DNA of 64,000 bases from Porphyromonas uenonis DSM 23387 = JCM 13868. Its GTDB lineage: Bacteria > Bacteroidota > Bacteroidia > Bacteroidales > Porphyromonadaceae. The notes below the pieces were generated by a model, which was not told where the DNA came from, did no database searches, and was given only the letters and a program-made list of their open reading frames with translations. Both the position numbers and the translations under genes were made by a program. The stretch is taken from NCBI RefSeq assembly GCF_000482365.1, contig NZ_KI535307.1:62001-126000 (forward strand), written 5' to 3'. Below, piece after piece: positions 17,062-25,799 of the stretch. Position 1 is the stretch's first letter. Each line of letters begins with the position of its first letter.

Positions 17062-17090
17062 GATTAGAGATTAGAGGTTAGATATTAGAG
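17062..17090. repeat. Short TTAGARR heptad array
   Basis: About four heptads (ATTAGAGATTAGAGGTTAGA and a variant) lie just 5' of the PD40 gene start, in the same plus-strand orientation as the array at 7873. No inverted partner is nearby. Confidence 0.75.
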
Positions 17091-17092
17091 GA

Positions 17093-17137
17093 AGCGTCTC
17101 GGAGTGATCGGACAGGGACCGACAGCTCCGAGACGCT
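17093..17137 (-). terminator. Hairpin downstream of panE
   Basis: The perfect 12-bp arms AGCGTCTCGGAG (17093-17104) and CTCCGAGACGCT (17126-17137) have a small inner TCGG/CCGA stem in the loop. On the minus strand it lies 10 bp past the panE stop and is followed by TCCTCTAATATC, which is only moderately T-rich. Confidence 0.6.
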
Positions 17138-17147
17138 GATAAGTAGA

Positions 17148-18110
17148 TTACTGCTGAGCAATGCGCTGCAGGATGCCAGCGTAAGCCTCTGCATAGTGTG
17201 GCGCTGAGAGGCCTAAGCGATGGCTCTCACGGACCACGTAGCCGACGAGACTCTCAACCTCGCTCTGATGATGATTACGTAAGTCGCTATTCATCGAGGT
17301 GGTCGTGCCTGGTGGCATACGCTCTATGCGACGGAGCGCTGAGGCGACTGGATCGGCATCGCTGATGCCCCACCCCTTAGCACGGTAGAGCTGGCAGAGC
17401 TCTTCGGTGAGTCCGATAACAAAGGCACGATGCGCACAGAGCAAGCCCTCGACGTCGCAGTCGTAGTAGCCTGTTGCAGCAGCTGAGTTGGAGAGCATGA
17501 GAAACTTCTTGCGCACCTCTTCCATCGGATCGTCAGGGATGACGAGGTCAATGCCGGCAGCTTGGGAGATCTTGAGGAGTCGCTCTTCGCTAGCCGTTCG
17601 TTCACTACCGATGGGGCGTGCAAGAGAACCTATGTAGAGTCGCTCGTTGTCGGAGTGGCTCTCCACGACACCGGGCTCTGTGCGCCGTGCGGTGACATAC
17701 GCAACGCCCGCCCAGCGCTCGACCTCTGCGGGAAGCATCGTGCGGAGCTGTTCATGGATATCTAGTCCATTGAGCAGAGGCAGGACGGCGCTCTCTTTGG
17801 TCAGGAAGGACTGCAGTGGACGAATACTATCGGCTAGGTCATAGCTCTTGGTCACGACGACTAGATAGTCTATCGGACCCAGCTCCTGCGGATCGCAAGT
17901 GACGCAACTGGGACGTACAACGGTCTCTGCCAGACGAGGCGAAGAGATGCTCAAGCCCTCACTGCGTACACGATCGTAGTGCGCTCCTGGACGCATCAGG
18001 TAGGAGACGCATAGCTGGTCGGGATGCTCCATGGCGTAGCGTGTCCAAAGCCCGCCGAAGTAGCCGCCGACGCCTCCTAAGCCGAGGATAACTATATGAG
18101 GAGTTCTCAT
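17148..18110 (-). CDS. panE: 2-dehydropantoate 2-reductase family protein
   Basis: This 320-residue NADPH-dependent reductase would convert ketopantoate to pantoate for CoA synthesis. The N-terminal Rossmann loop GLGGVGGYFGG is at residues 11-21, and the family's central LNGLDIHEQL and KKFLMLSNSAAA segments (with the catalytic-region Lys) are present. Its stop-to-start neighbour lpd is only 6 bp upstream, so the two are co-transcribed. PanE/ApbA-family members are often annotated by similarity alone, so substrate specificity is not certain. Confidence 0.85.
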   Translation of the reverse strand: MRTPHIVILGLGGVGGYFGGLWTRYAMEHPDQLCVSYLMRPGAHYDRVRSEGLSISSPRLAETVVRPSCVTCDPQELGPIDYLVVVTKSYDLADSIRPLQSFLTKESAVLPLLNGLDIHEQLRTMLPAEVERWAGVAYVTARRTEPGVVESHSDNERLYIGSLARPIGSERTASEERLLKISQAAGIDLVIPDDPMEEVRKKFLMLSNSAAATGYYDCDVEGLLCAHRAFVIGLTEELCQLYRAKGWGISDADPVASALRRIERMPPGTTTSMNSDLRNHHQSEVESLVGYVVRESHRLGLSAPHYAEAYAGILQRIAQQ

Positions 18111-18116
18111 GGCTAA

Positions 18117-19487
18117 CTAGAGCGTACGTGGGAAGGTTTCCAGCGTCTCCTTGAGGATCTCAGCCACGGAGGGGTGCGGGAAGATGATTTCGCTCAGCTC
18201 GTGCGCTGTCATACCACGCTCGATGGCTAGCCCTGCGGTGACGATCAGTTCGCTACAAGGATTGCCTAGCATGTGCACTCCGAGGATCTTGCCTTCGGGG
18301 TTGACAAGTACTTTGCAAAAGCCTGAAGCCATCTCGTTTTCCGCAACAAAGCGTCCTGAGTAGCTCATCGGGAGCATCAGCTTCGTATAGACTTTGTCTC
18401 CACTTCGTAGCGCATCTTCGGTGAAGCCTACGCCCGCTATCTCGGGATGCGTGTAGACGACCCCAGGAATGGCTCGGTAGCTCATCGGATTGATCTCACG
18501 GCCGAGGATATGATCGACCGCCACCTCTGCCTCACGCACAGCCGTGTGGGCTAGGAGCGAGTGTCCGTTGACATCGCCCGCAGCATAAAGATTGGGGAGC
18601 GAGGTGCGGAGGTATTCGTCGGTCTTAACGCCTCGACGCTCGAGCTCGAGCCCTTGGCTGAGCAATGCCTCGAAGGAGCCGGTCACAGGACGACGACCCA
18701 CGGAGAGCATCACTTGCTCGCCCTCTACCTTAAAGGTCTTGCCCTCATACTCGACCTCTACGCCGTCGGCATAGAGATGCGTCACCTTGTGCTGGAGGTA
18801 GAACTTGATGCCACGCTTTGTGTACTCCTCACGAAGGAGCGCTGCTAGCTCGCTGTCCATTCCATTGATAATCTCGGGAAGCATCTCGACTACGGAGACG
18901 GTCACGCCCATCTCGTTGTAGTAAGCGGCGAACTCCATGCCGATGACGCCACCGCCGATGATGACAATCGAGGCGGGAAGCTCCTTGCTGTCCAAAGCCT
19001 CTCGGTGGGTAATATAGTGCCCCTCCTCGACTCCAGGGATAGGCGGGATGACTGTCTCTGAGCCTGTACAGAGGAGTAGATGCTTAGCCGTATATGTCTC
19101 AGCAGCTGCCGTGACGGTATAGGTGTCGTCGCTGTTGTGCGCCGTGACGGTCGCATGCTCTGTGACCACGGTCACGCCAGCTTCCTTCATACGTGCACGG
19201 ATACCAGCGACGAGTTTACGAACGACTTTATTTTTTCTAGAGATAACCTTGGCTGGGTCTATCTGCTCTGGCGTACAGGTGACGCCATACTTAGCGGCGC
19301 TCTGCACTGTCTGCCAAACCTTAGCAGAGTAAAGGAGCGTCTTCGTAGGGATACACCCTTCGTTGAGGCAGACGCCACCGAGCGCACGCTCCTCGATGAG
19401 CAGCGTCTCCAGTCCTCCACGAGCAGCACGCTCAGCAGCTGTGTAACCCGCAGGTCCTCCACCGATGATGATGAGATCGTATGTCAT
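18117..19487 (-). CDS. lpd: Dihydrolipoyl dehydrogenase
   Basis: A 456-residue FAD disulfide oxidoreductase, the E3 subunit of 2-oxoacid dehydrogenases or the glycine cleavage system. It shows the FAD loop GGGPAGYTAAE (residues 9-19), the redox-active pair Cys40/Cys45 in GGVCLNEGCIPTK, the NAD-binding loop IIGGGVIGMEFA, the second FAD motif LYAAGDVNG, and the C-terminal FPHPSVAEILKE with the active-site His and Glu. The length is typical. It lies in a tight run with panE. No E1 or E2 genes are in the window. Confidence 0.93.
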   Translation of the reverse strand: MTYDLIIIGGGPAGYTAAERAARGGLETLLIEERALGGVCLNEGCIPTKTLLYSAKVWQTVQSAAKYGVTCTPEQIDPAKVISRKNKVVRKLVAGIRARMKEAGVTVVTEHATVTAHNSDDTYTVTAAAETYTAKHLLLCTGSETVIPPIPGVEEGHYITHREALDSKELPASIVIIGGGVIGMEFAAYYNEMGVTVSVVEMLPEIINGMDSELAALLREEYTKRGIKFYLQHKVTHLYADGVEVEYEGKTFKVEGEQVMLSVGRRPVTGSFEALLSQGLELERRGVKTDEYLRTSLPNLYAAGDVNGHSLLAHTAVREAEVAVDHILGREINPMSYRAIPGVVYTHPEIAGVGFTEDALRSGDKVYTKLMLPMSYSGRFVAENEMASGFCKVLVNPEGKILGVHMLGNPCSELIVTAGLAIERGMTAHELSEIIFPHPSVAEILKETLETFPRTL

Positions 19488-19526
19488 AATAGTTGGAAGT
19501 GTCTAGTGAAATGAACAGGATCGTGG

Positions 19527-20273
19527 TTACTTGCTCTTGCCTTGATTGGCAACGGCTGCCTGAAGCTTGGCTATCTGCTCGGGATCGCCGAGGAAGTAGT
19601 CTCGCTGCAACTGCATCTTGTCGTCAAACTCGAAGACGTACGGGATGCCTGTCGGGAGATTGAGCGCAGGAATCTCTTCGTCTGAGATACCTTTGAGGTG
19701 CTTAACGATACCTCTCAAGCTATTGCCGTGAGCCGTGACGATGATCTCGCCATACTTCTCCAGGTCGGGACGAATGTTGCTCTCCCAGTAAGGAAGGATG
19801 CGCTGGACCGTCTCCTTGAGCGACTCCGTGAGTGGGAGCTCGTCAGGATTGACTGCTGCATAGCGTGGGTCGTGCTGCGGCGCACGCTCATCGGTCGGGT
19901 CTAGCGGTGCAGGCGGTACATCGTAGCTGCGTCGCCAGATGTGCACTTGTTCCTCGCCATACTTGGCTGCTGTCTCGGACTTGTCCAGCCCTTGTAGCAT
20001 GCCGTAGTGCTTTTCGTTGAGACGCCACGACTTCTCCACGGGGATCCAGTCGAGGTCCATCTCATCGAGGATAATGTTTAGCGTCTTGATAGCGCGCTTG
20101 AGATATGATGTGTAAGCCTTGCCAAATCGAAAGCCCGCTTTGCGTAGCTGTCGGCCAGCCTCGTGCGCCTCCTCGACACCTTGCTCGGTGAGGTCGACAT
20201 CTGTCCAGCCTGTGAATTGGTTACTCTTATTCCACGTACTCTGTCCGTGGCGTACTAATACAAGTCTTTTCAT
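19527..20273 (-). CDS. gpmA: 2,3-bisphosphoglycerate-dependent phosphoglycerate mutase
   Basis: The 248-residue glycolytic mutase interconverts 3- and 2-phosphoglycerate. The phosphohistidine motif [10 protein letters not shown] has the catalytic His at residue 9; [11 protein letters not shown], the [12 protein letters not shown] segment and the second His in TAHGNSLRG are all present. The length matches the cofactor-dependent family (about 248-250). It sits 29 bp after the DUF2723 gene and 39 bp before lpd on the minus strand. Confidence 0.96.
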   Translation of the reverse strand: MKRLVLVRHGQSTWNKSNQFTGWTDVDLTEQGVEEAHEAGRQLRKAGFRFGKAYTSYLKRAIKTLNIILDEMDLDWIPVEKSWRLNEKHYGMLQGLDKSETAAKYGEEQVHIWRRSYDVPPAPLDPTDERAPQHDPRYAAVNPDELPLTESLKETVQRILPYWESNIRPDLEKYGEIIVTAHGNSLRGIVKHLKGISDEEIPALNLPTGIPYVFEFDDKMQLQRDYFLGDPEQIAKLQAAVANQGKSK

Positions 20274-20302
20274 AAGGGTGAGATAAAGGAGTTTCTAGGG
20301 AA

Positions 20303-23300
20303 TTACTGATTTGTTGAGCCAGAGAGCCTCTGAGCAAGCTGCTGAGCGGTCATCTCTTTGACAGCCTCCAGTGATCCGCCAAAGGTGGGCAACGCTTGCT
20401 GTAGCATCGTCTCATACTCTGCCAAGAGGTTGCGACCCCAAAGCATATCTATGCGAACCAAGTCCATAAGCGTGACGAGCGAGTAGCGTACCGTCGCATC
20501 GCTGACGAGTGCCAACTGATGGCGTGGGCTCTGCTGGCTGACCCAGTAGAGGAGCTGTGCCGTGTCGCGGAAGAGTGCGCGAACGATCTCGTCGCCCTGC
20601 TTCGTCATATCGGCACGATAGTAAGCGTCCGCTAGACTTACGTCAGTCATGTCGTAGGGAACCGCCTTGGGCGAGATCACCTCGGCACACTTCGTCAGCA
20701 CCTCCTTAGCTCGCTCGGTGTCGCCCTGACGTAGGAGCGCCTGGGCTAGCGTCGCGAAGACACGTGCTCGATAGTAGTAAGAGATGTTGCGTCGGATATT
20801 CTCGTCAAAGTAGATGTTCGGGTCGTTGGCATTGAAATAGCGGTACTTGTTCATCACCAAGTCATACATCCGCTCTACATCGACCTCGTAAGGCGTCCCC
20901 GCCACAGTCGTCGGGTTAAAGCGTTGCGCCATACCCACCTGCGACATATACTGTCTCTGATTAGCAAAGACATTCTGAGGAGCCGATGTTACCCACATGA
21001 TCGGTCGCTGCCACTTCGCTGCGCCCAGCATGTCTAGGACGAAGAGCTGATCTCTCGTGGCAGCTGTCTTGCCCTCCAGCGAAAGCACCATACTCTCGGG
21101 CATAGGCAAGCCCTGAAGCTGCGGGAAGTACTTAGCGACAGCCATCGTGTCCACAGGTAGTAGCACCTTGTCCGCAGGCATCTGCGCCTGCCCCTGAGGA
21201 ACGACCTTGGTCGCTGCCTTCATCGCTTGGTCGAAAGGCATCGGCATCGCACTCGTCGGACGTATCAGTACATAGGAGTTCGACACGAAGAAGGCTGGAC
21301 TCATATATTTATTAGGTATCGGCTGCGCCTCGTAGCTGTGACGTAGCATGTGCTTGCCGTACCACTCCGACTGCAGGTAGCTCAGGTTGCCCACCTTGAC
21401 ATCCGTGCGCACGCCTTCCACCTCTTGGGAGTACCACAAGGGGAAGGTATCGTTATCCCCGAAGCAGAGTAGCACCGCATTGGGATCACAACTGATCAAA
21501 TAGTTGTAGCCGAAGTCGCTTGCTAGGACACGTCCTGAGCGGTCGTGGTCGTCCCAGTTTTCCGAAGCCATCTGTATCGGCACGATCAACCCGAGTACGG
21601 AGACTATCGAGGCATTCAGTACAGGCTTGAGCTTAGCACGGCTCAGCAGTTCGTAAAGTCCTGCCACACCAAAGCCAATCCATATCGCAAAGGCGTAGAA
21701 AGAGCCCGCATAGGCGTAGTCTCGCTCGCGTGGCTGCCCTGGCGTCTGGTTGATGTACAGGATAATCGCCAAGCCCGTCATGAAGAAGAGCGCCAGCGTA
21801 ATCCAGAAAGCTTGCATCCCCTTCTTGCGCCTCGTCACTTGAAAGGCAATGCCGAGGAAGCCGAGGAGAAGCGGCAAGAGGTAGTAAGCGTTGCGCCCCT
21901 TGTTATTGCGGAATTGATCTGGCAGATCTTTGGTCTTACCCAGTGCGATCTGATCAATAAACGAGTAGCCCGTCAGGACGCCTCCCTTGAGCATGCCACC
22001 ATCGCCCTGCAAGTCGTTCTGACGGCCGATGAAGTTCCAGCCAAAGTAGCGCCAGTACATATAGTTGACCTGATAGCGCAGGAGGTACTTTAAGTTGTCC
22101 GCCATCGAGGGCTTAGACATATCATCGGGGTTGCGGTCTACCCAACTGTTGTACGCACTGATATGCTCCGGCTGCGGAGAGTACATACGGGGGAAGAGCA
22201 TCTTGCTCCCCTCAGCATACTTCACCACTGGCTGGCTATAGATCTTGACATACTCGTCAGGTTCGTTGGGATTGCTCTTTACCTTGGGCGCATAGACAGG
22301 ACTTCCATCCTCCATAGCTATAGGACGCGCCACGTAGGTAGCGCTGTACAGATGCGGGATAGCACCGTACTGCTCACGGTTGATGTAGCTCTTGATGGCA
22401 AGCGCCGTGTTCGGTTCATTCTGATTCATCGGCGTGCCAGCGAGCGAACGCACCAGGATCACCCCGTAGGAGCTAAAGCCGATCATGATGACCAGCATAC
22501 ACATCTGAGCCGTGTGTAGGAGCTGTAGAGAGACCTTTCTATTTTGGAAAAGGTATATCGCCAATGCTATCGTCACGATCACGCCTAACCAGACCGCTCC
22601 TCCGAAGTATGGGATACCGATCAAGCACCAGGAGAGGATAAACGAGCTGATGATCAGATTACGACCACGCTCGCCTCGCTGATAGAGCGTGAGCGAACCG
22701 ACCAGCACCACCATGAGGACCGCTAGATAGAGGTAGAAGCCACTGTTGTACGGCAACTTCAGCCCGTTGACCACCCAGCGGTCTATCGTTCCTCCGAAGG
22801 CCACGACACCCTGCATGATACCAAACATGATAACTGCAATCAAGACGAAGGAGACGATCAGCGTCGTGACAATCCCCTTGAAGGAGAGCGTATCATGCTT
22901 GCGGAAGTAGTATATAAGCGCCATCGCAGGGATACAGAGCAGGTTGAGCAGGTGCACACCGATACTGAGTCCCATCACATAGGCGATGAGGACTATCCAG
23001 CGGTCGGAGCGGGCATTGTCCGCGCGGTCGCTCCACTTGAGCATCAGCCAGAAGACCAGTGCCGTCAGGAAGGAGCTAAAGGCATAGACCTCGCTCTCCA
23101 CAGCACTGTACCAGAAGGTATCTGTAAAGGTGTAGAGCAGCGCTCCCACCAGTCCAGAGCCCATGATCAGTATCGTCTGCGCTAAGGTAGGCACAGGAGT
23201 CACCCCCTCGGGGATCAATTGCTTGGCACAAGGCGAAGCGCCTGGTAATACCACACGACGCACCAGATGGGTGATGCTCCAGAAGAGCAGGAGGATCGTC

Positions 23301-23575
23301 CCCGCACTGAGCAGTCCACTCAGCGCATTGGTGTATAGTCCCGCCAGTGCAGGTGTCGGGGCTAAGTGTGCAGCGACATTGTACACAAGCATGTAGATGG
23401 GAGCCCCAGGTGGGTGCCCCACCCCCAGTTTAAAGGCCGATAAGATAAACTCGGGGCAGTCCCACAGGCTCGCCGAGGGACCGATGGTCATCAGGTAGAC
23501 CACTGCTGCGATGACAAAAGTCACCCAGCCCACCACATTGTTCAGCAGATTGTACAGTCGCCAGTTCTGTTGCAT
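20303..23575 (-). CDS. DUF2723 membrane protein (GT-C / GT117-type glycosyltransferase)
   Basis: The 1090-residue protein has about a dozen predicted membrane spans in its first ~650 residues and a soluble C-terminal part with TPR-like helices (about 900-1080). The conserved N-terminal luminal motif ASLWDCPEFILSAFKLGVGH with following HPPG is the hallmark of DUF2723, a GT-C-fold family related to protein mannosyltransferases and found mainly in Bacteroidota. It probably transfers sugars from lipid carriers in the periplasm; acceptor and donor are unknown. It is the first gene of a minus-strand unit leading into gpmA, with a TATCTTTG box 30 bp upstream, next to a large hairpin. Confidence 0.87.
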   Translation of the reverse strand: MQQNWRLYNLLNNVVGWVTFVIAAVVYLMTIGPSASLWDCPEFILSAFKLGVGHPPGAPIYMLVYNVAAHLAPTPALAGLYTNALSGLLSAGTILLLFWSITHLVRRVVLPGASPCAKQLIPEGVTPVPTLAQTILIMGSGLVGALLYTFTDTFWYSAVESEVYAFSSFLTALVFWLMLKWSDRADNARSDRWIVLIAYVMGLSIGVHLLNLLCIPAMALIYYFRKHDTLSFKGIVTTLIVSFVLIAVIMFGIMQGVVAFGGTIDRWVVNGLKLPYNSGFYLYLAVLMVVLVGSLTLYQRGERGRNLIISSFILSWCLIGIPYFGGAVWLGVIVTIALAIYLFQNRKVSLQLLHTAQMCMLVIMIGFSSYGVILVRSLAGTPMNQNEPNTALAIKSYINREQYGAIPHLYSATYVARPIAMEDGSPVYAPKVKSNPNEPDEYVKIYSQPVVKYAEGSKMLFPRMYSPQPEHISAYNSWVDRNPDDMSKPSMADNLKYLLRYQVNYMYWRYFGWNFIGRQNDLQGDGGMLKGGVLTGYSFIDQIALGKTKDLPDQFRNNKGRNAYYLLPLLLGFLGIAFQVTRRKKGMQAFWITLALFFMTGLAIILYINQTPGQPRERDYAYAGSFYAFAIWIGFGVAGLYELLSRAKLKPVLNASIVSVLGLIVPIQMASENWDDHDRSGRVLASDFGYNYLISCDPNAVLLCFGDNDTFPLWYSQEVEGVRTDVKVGNLSYLQSEWYGKHMLRHSYEAQPIPNKYMSPAFFVSNSYVLIRPTSAMPMPFDQAMKAATKVVPQGQAQMPADKVLLPVDTMAVAKYFPQLQGLPMPESMVLSLEGKTAATRDQLFVLDMLGAAKWQRPIMWVTSAPQNVFANQRQYMSQVGMAQRFNPTTVAGTPYEVDVERMYDLVMNKYRYFNANDPNIYFDENIRRNISYYYRARVFATLAQALLRQGDTERAKEVLTKCAEVISPKAVPYDMTDVSLADAYYRADMTKQGDEIVRALFRDTAQLLYWVSQQSPRHQLALVSDATVRYSLVTLMDLVRIDMLWGRNLLAEYETMLQQALPTFGGSLEAVKEMTAQQLAQRLSGSTNQ

Positions 23576-23604
23576 ATCTATAGTTAAGGTATCATATACG
23601 GGGA

Positions 23605-23612
23605 CAAAGATA
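23605..23612 (-). promoter_or_regulatory. -7 box for the DUF2723 gene
   Basis: TATCTTTG on the minus strand, 30 bp before the start at 23575. It lies immediately outside the left heptad array. Confidence 0.62.
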
Positions 23613-23618
23613 CGAAAA

Positions 23619-23793
23619 TAGAGGTTAGAGATTAGAAGCTAGAGATTAGAGGTTAGAAGTTAGAGATTAGAAGTTAGAGGTTAGAAGTTAGGCCCTAGAG
23701 GCACTAGGAGCACTAGAAGCACTAGTGTCACTAGAAACACTAGCCCCCTCTAACCTCTAACTTCTAATCTCTAACTTCTAACCTCTAATCTCT
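23619..23793. repeat. 45-bp perfect inverted repeat built of TTAGARR heptads, with CACTAG repeats in the loop
   Basis: The left arm 23641-23685 and right arm 23749-23793 are exact reverse complements over 45 bp, and each is made of TTAGARR heptads. More heptads precede the left arm. The 63-nt loop holds five CACTAG words spaced 9-12 bp apart. It fills most of the 290-bp gap between the divergent DUF2723 and LysE genes, with a -7 box just outside each end. Confidence 0.92.
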
Positions 23794-23801
23794 CCTTTTT
23801 G

Positions 23802-23809
23802 TACCTTTG
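23802..23809 (+). promoter_or_regulatory. -7 box for the LysE-type exporter
   Basis: TACCTTTG, 56 bp before the ATG at 23866. It begins 9 bp after the right arm of the large inverted repeat. Confidence 0.62.
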
Positions 23810-23865
23810 TGCCGGAGTCACTAGAGGTCGGCGGTCCAAGTCTCCTCTTCTATCTCTTATATACG

Positions 23866-24519
23866 ATGTTGATTACAGAGTACATATTACAGTTATTCGG
23901 AGGTATCATCATAGGCATCTGCATCTCCGCCCCGATGGGTCCTGCGGGGATCCTCTGCTTGCGACGAGCCATCGAGCAGGGACGACGTGCAGGAGTGGTC
24001 ACAGGCGTGGGTGCCACGCTGGGCGACCTCTTCTATGCGGTTATTACCTATCTCTTCACAGGGATCATGCTGGACTATATAGATCACAACAAGATGGTCC
24101 TGCGCATTATAGCAAGTCTCCTCTTCCTAGCCTTTGCCTGCTACCTATACTTCAGCACGCCACGGCTGGGCGTCTCGCAGCGTGTCGTCGGGCAGATCAA
24201 TCAGCGCAACCTCTCCCACCTTGGGAGTGGCTTCCTGCTGACCATCCCCAACCTGCTCATCGTCCCAGTCTATGTAGTCCTCTTCAGCCAGTTCAACTTC
24301 GTCTATCCATTTGGCGAGCCTCCCTACGGGATGTTTATTCTCGGACTCATCTCCATCGCGCTAGGAGCTCTGATTTGGTGGCTCTTTATCACTTACATAG
24401 CCACCCGCCTGAGAGACTTGGTGAGTCTGCGCAATCTGCGCACCTTCAATCGCATCTTTGCGCTCATCTTTGCCTTGATAGCTATCATTTCGCTGTTCTA
24501 CACCTTTATGGCTCTGTAA
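23866..24519 (+). CDS. LysE family amino-acid exporter
   Basis: The 217-residue integral membrane protein has about six hydrophobic spans and the LysE/RhtB N-terminal signature ISAPMGPAGILCLRRAI with GRRAGVVTGVGA. Such proteins export amino acids or related small molecules through the inner membrane; the substrate here is unknown. I chose the ATG at 23866 because an earlier in-frame TTG at 23809 overlaps the -7 box and adds 19 residues that do not look membrane-like. It is followed after 34 bp by the YeiH-type gene and is probably co-transcribed. Confidence 0.86.
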   Translation: MLITEYILQLFGGIIIGICISAPMGPAGILCLRRAIEQGRRAGVVTGVGATLGDLFYAVITYLFTGIMLDYIDHNKMVLRIIASLLFLAFACYLYFSTPRLGVSQRVVGQINQRNLSHLGSGFLLTIPNLLIVPVYVVLFSQFNFVYPFGEPPYGMFILGLISIALGALIWWLFITYIATRLRDLVSLRNLRTFNRIFALIFALIAIISLFYTFMAL

Positions 24520-24553
24520 AAGCTTAGACTAGACCTATACCTTAATTATATAT

Positions 24554-25609
24554 ATGACAAAAACAATCTCACGTCCCTCACGAGGCTTCTGGTGTGGGCT
24601 ACTCCTAATGGCAGTCTTCGCTGGCGTAGCTGTTGCCTTAGCGCAGCTACCTCTCTTTAAGGAGACGCTCCGCATCTCTCCACTCATCATAAGTGTCCTG
24701 ATTGGTATGATCTATGCCAATACGCTACGGCATAAGCTCAACCCCACGTGGGTGCCTGGGCTAGCCTTTTCATCGAAGCGTATCCTGCGCCTAGCGATCG
24801 TCTTCTACGCTTTTCGCCTTACGCTGGCAGACATCTACGAGGCGGGAGCTACCGCCTTCATTTACGACCTCATCATCGTCTCCTCGGTCATCCTCCTCGG
24901 AGTGCTCATCGGTCGCTGGCTCAAGATGGACCGAGACACTGCCATCCTCACCGCTTCGGGTAGCGCTATCTGTGGTGCCGCTGCGGTGCTAGGCACCGAA
25001 CCTGTGCTGGGAGCCAGCTCGGAGAAGACGGTCATAGCTGTCGCTACGGTGGTGCTCTTTGGTACGCTCAGCATGTTTCTCTACCCACTCGTCCACGCGA
25101 CTGGCTGGCTCGGACTGACCGACCATCAGATGGCTATCTACACTGGAGGCACGCTCCACGAGGTAGCGCATGTGGCTGGTGCTGGCGGTGCTATGGGCGA
25201 AGCAATCGCCTCCACAGCAACCATCACGAAGATGATCCGTGTGATCCTCTTGGCGCCTTTCCTACTCATCCTCACCTCCGTCCTACATCGTGGCGGGCGT
25301 GGCGCAGTCACAGGCCAGCGCAAGGTGTCTATACCTTGGTTTGCCATCTGGTTCCTCATCATGATCTGCGTCAATACACTGATCGCTTACCTCGCTGAGC
25401 AGCAGGGCGTGAACGACCTCTACAATCAGGTCTGTGGCGGAATCCGCTGGGCGGACGACTTCGGACTCTGTATGGCTATGGCAGCGCTCGGTAGCGATGC
25501 TTCGTTCGCTCGCTTCAAGCGTGCTGGTGGCAAACCCTTCCTCCTCGCAGGAGCGCTCTACCTCTGGCTCACTATCGGGGGCTACTGTCTGATCCGCCTG
25601 ATCGGCTAA
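24554..25609 (+). CDS. YeiH/UPF0324 family putative sulfate exporter
   Basis: The 351-residue membrane protein has about ten spans. Family features are RISPLIISVLIGMIYAN, the ILRLAIVFYAFRLTL segment, the glycine/alanine-rich TASGSAICGAAAVLGTEP motif and GGTLHEVAHVAGAG. Members are annotated as putative sulfate or anion exporters; direct evidence is limited, so the substrate is an inference. It is the second gene after the LysE exporter and is closed by a strong terminator at 25739-25775. Confidence 0.86.
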   Translation: MTKTISRPSRGFWCGLLLMAVFAGVAVALAQLPLFKETLRISPLIISVLIGMIYANTLRHKLNPTWVPGLAFSSKRILRLAIVFYAFRLTLADIYEAGATAFIYDLIIVSSVILLGVLIGRWLKMDRDTAILTASGSAICGAAAVLGTEPVLGASSEKTVIAVATVVLFGTLSMFLYPLVHATGWLGLTDHQMAIYTGGTLHEVAHVAGAGGAMGEAIASTATITKMIRVILLAPFLLILTSVLHRGGRGAVTGQRKVSIPWFAIWFLIMICVNTLIAYLAEQQGVNDLYNQVCGGIRWADDFGLCMAMAALGSDASFARFKRAGGKPFLLAGALYLWLTIGGYCLIRLIG

Positions 25610-25738
25610 ACTCCTGACTTATAAGTCAAAGCAGTGGCGAAAACCTAGAGTTTAGCCTGACAAATTAAGAGCCACCGAGGAAATCGGAAATTCCTCCGTA
25701 GTTATTTTCCAGTATGACGGGCATGTCATACGAGAAAA

Positions 25739-25778
25739 GGAGACCGCCCTCCAATCAGTGAGCGGTCTCCTTTTTGTT
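25739..25778 (+). terminator. Rho-independent terminator after the YeiH-type gene
   Basis: The arms GGAGACCGC (25739-25747) and GCGGTCTCC (25762-25770) form a perfect 9-bp stem followed by TTTTTGTTTT. Two more short hairpins lie just upstream (25677-25696 and 25712-25731). Confidence 0.85.
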
Positions 25779-25799
25779 TTGTTGCGTGACGTTGATCGA

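Noticed and set aside
23619-23793. CRISPR array
   Set aside because: The units are 7-bp degenerate heptads with no spacers, arranged as an inverted pair; there are no cas genes nearby.
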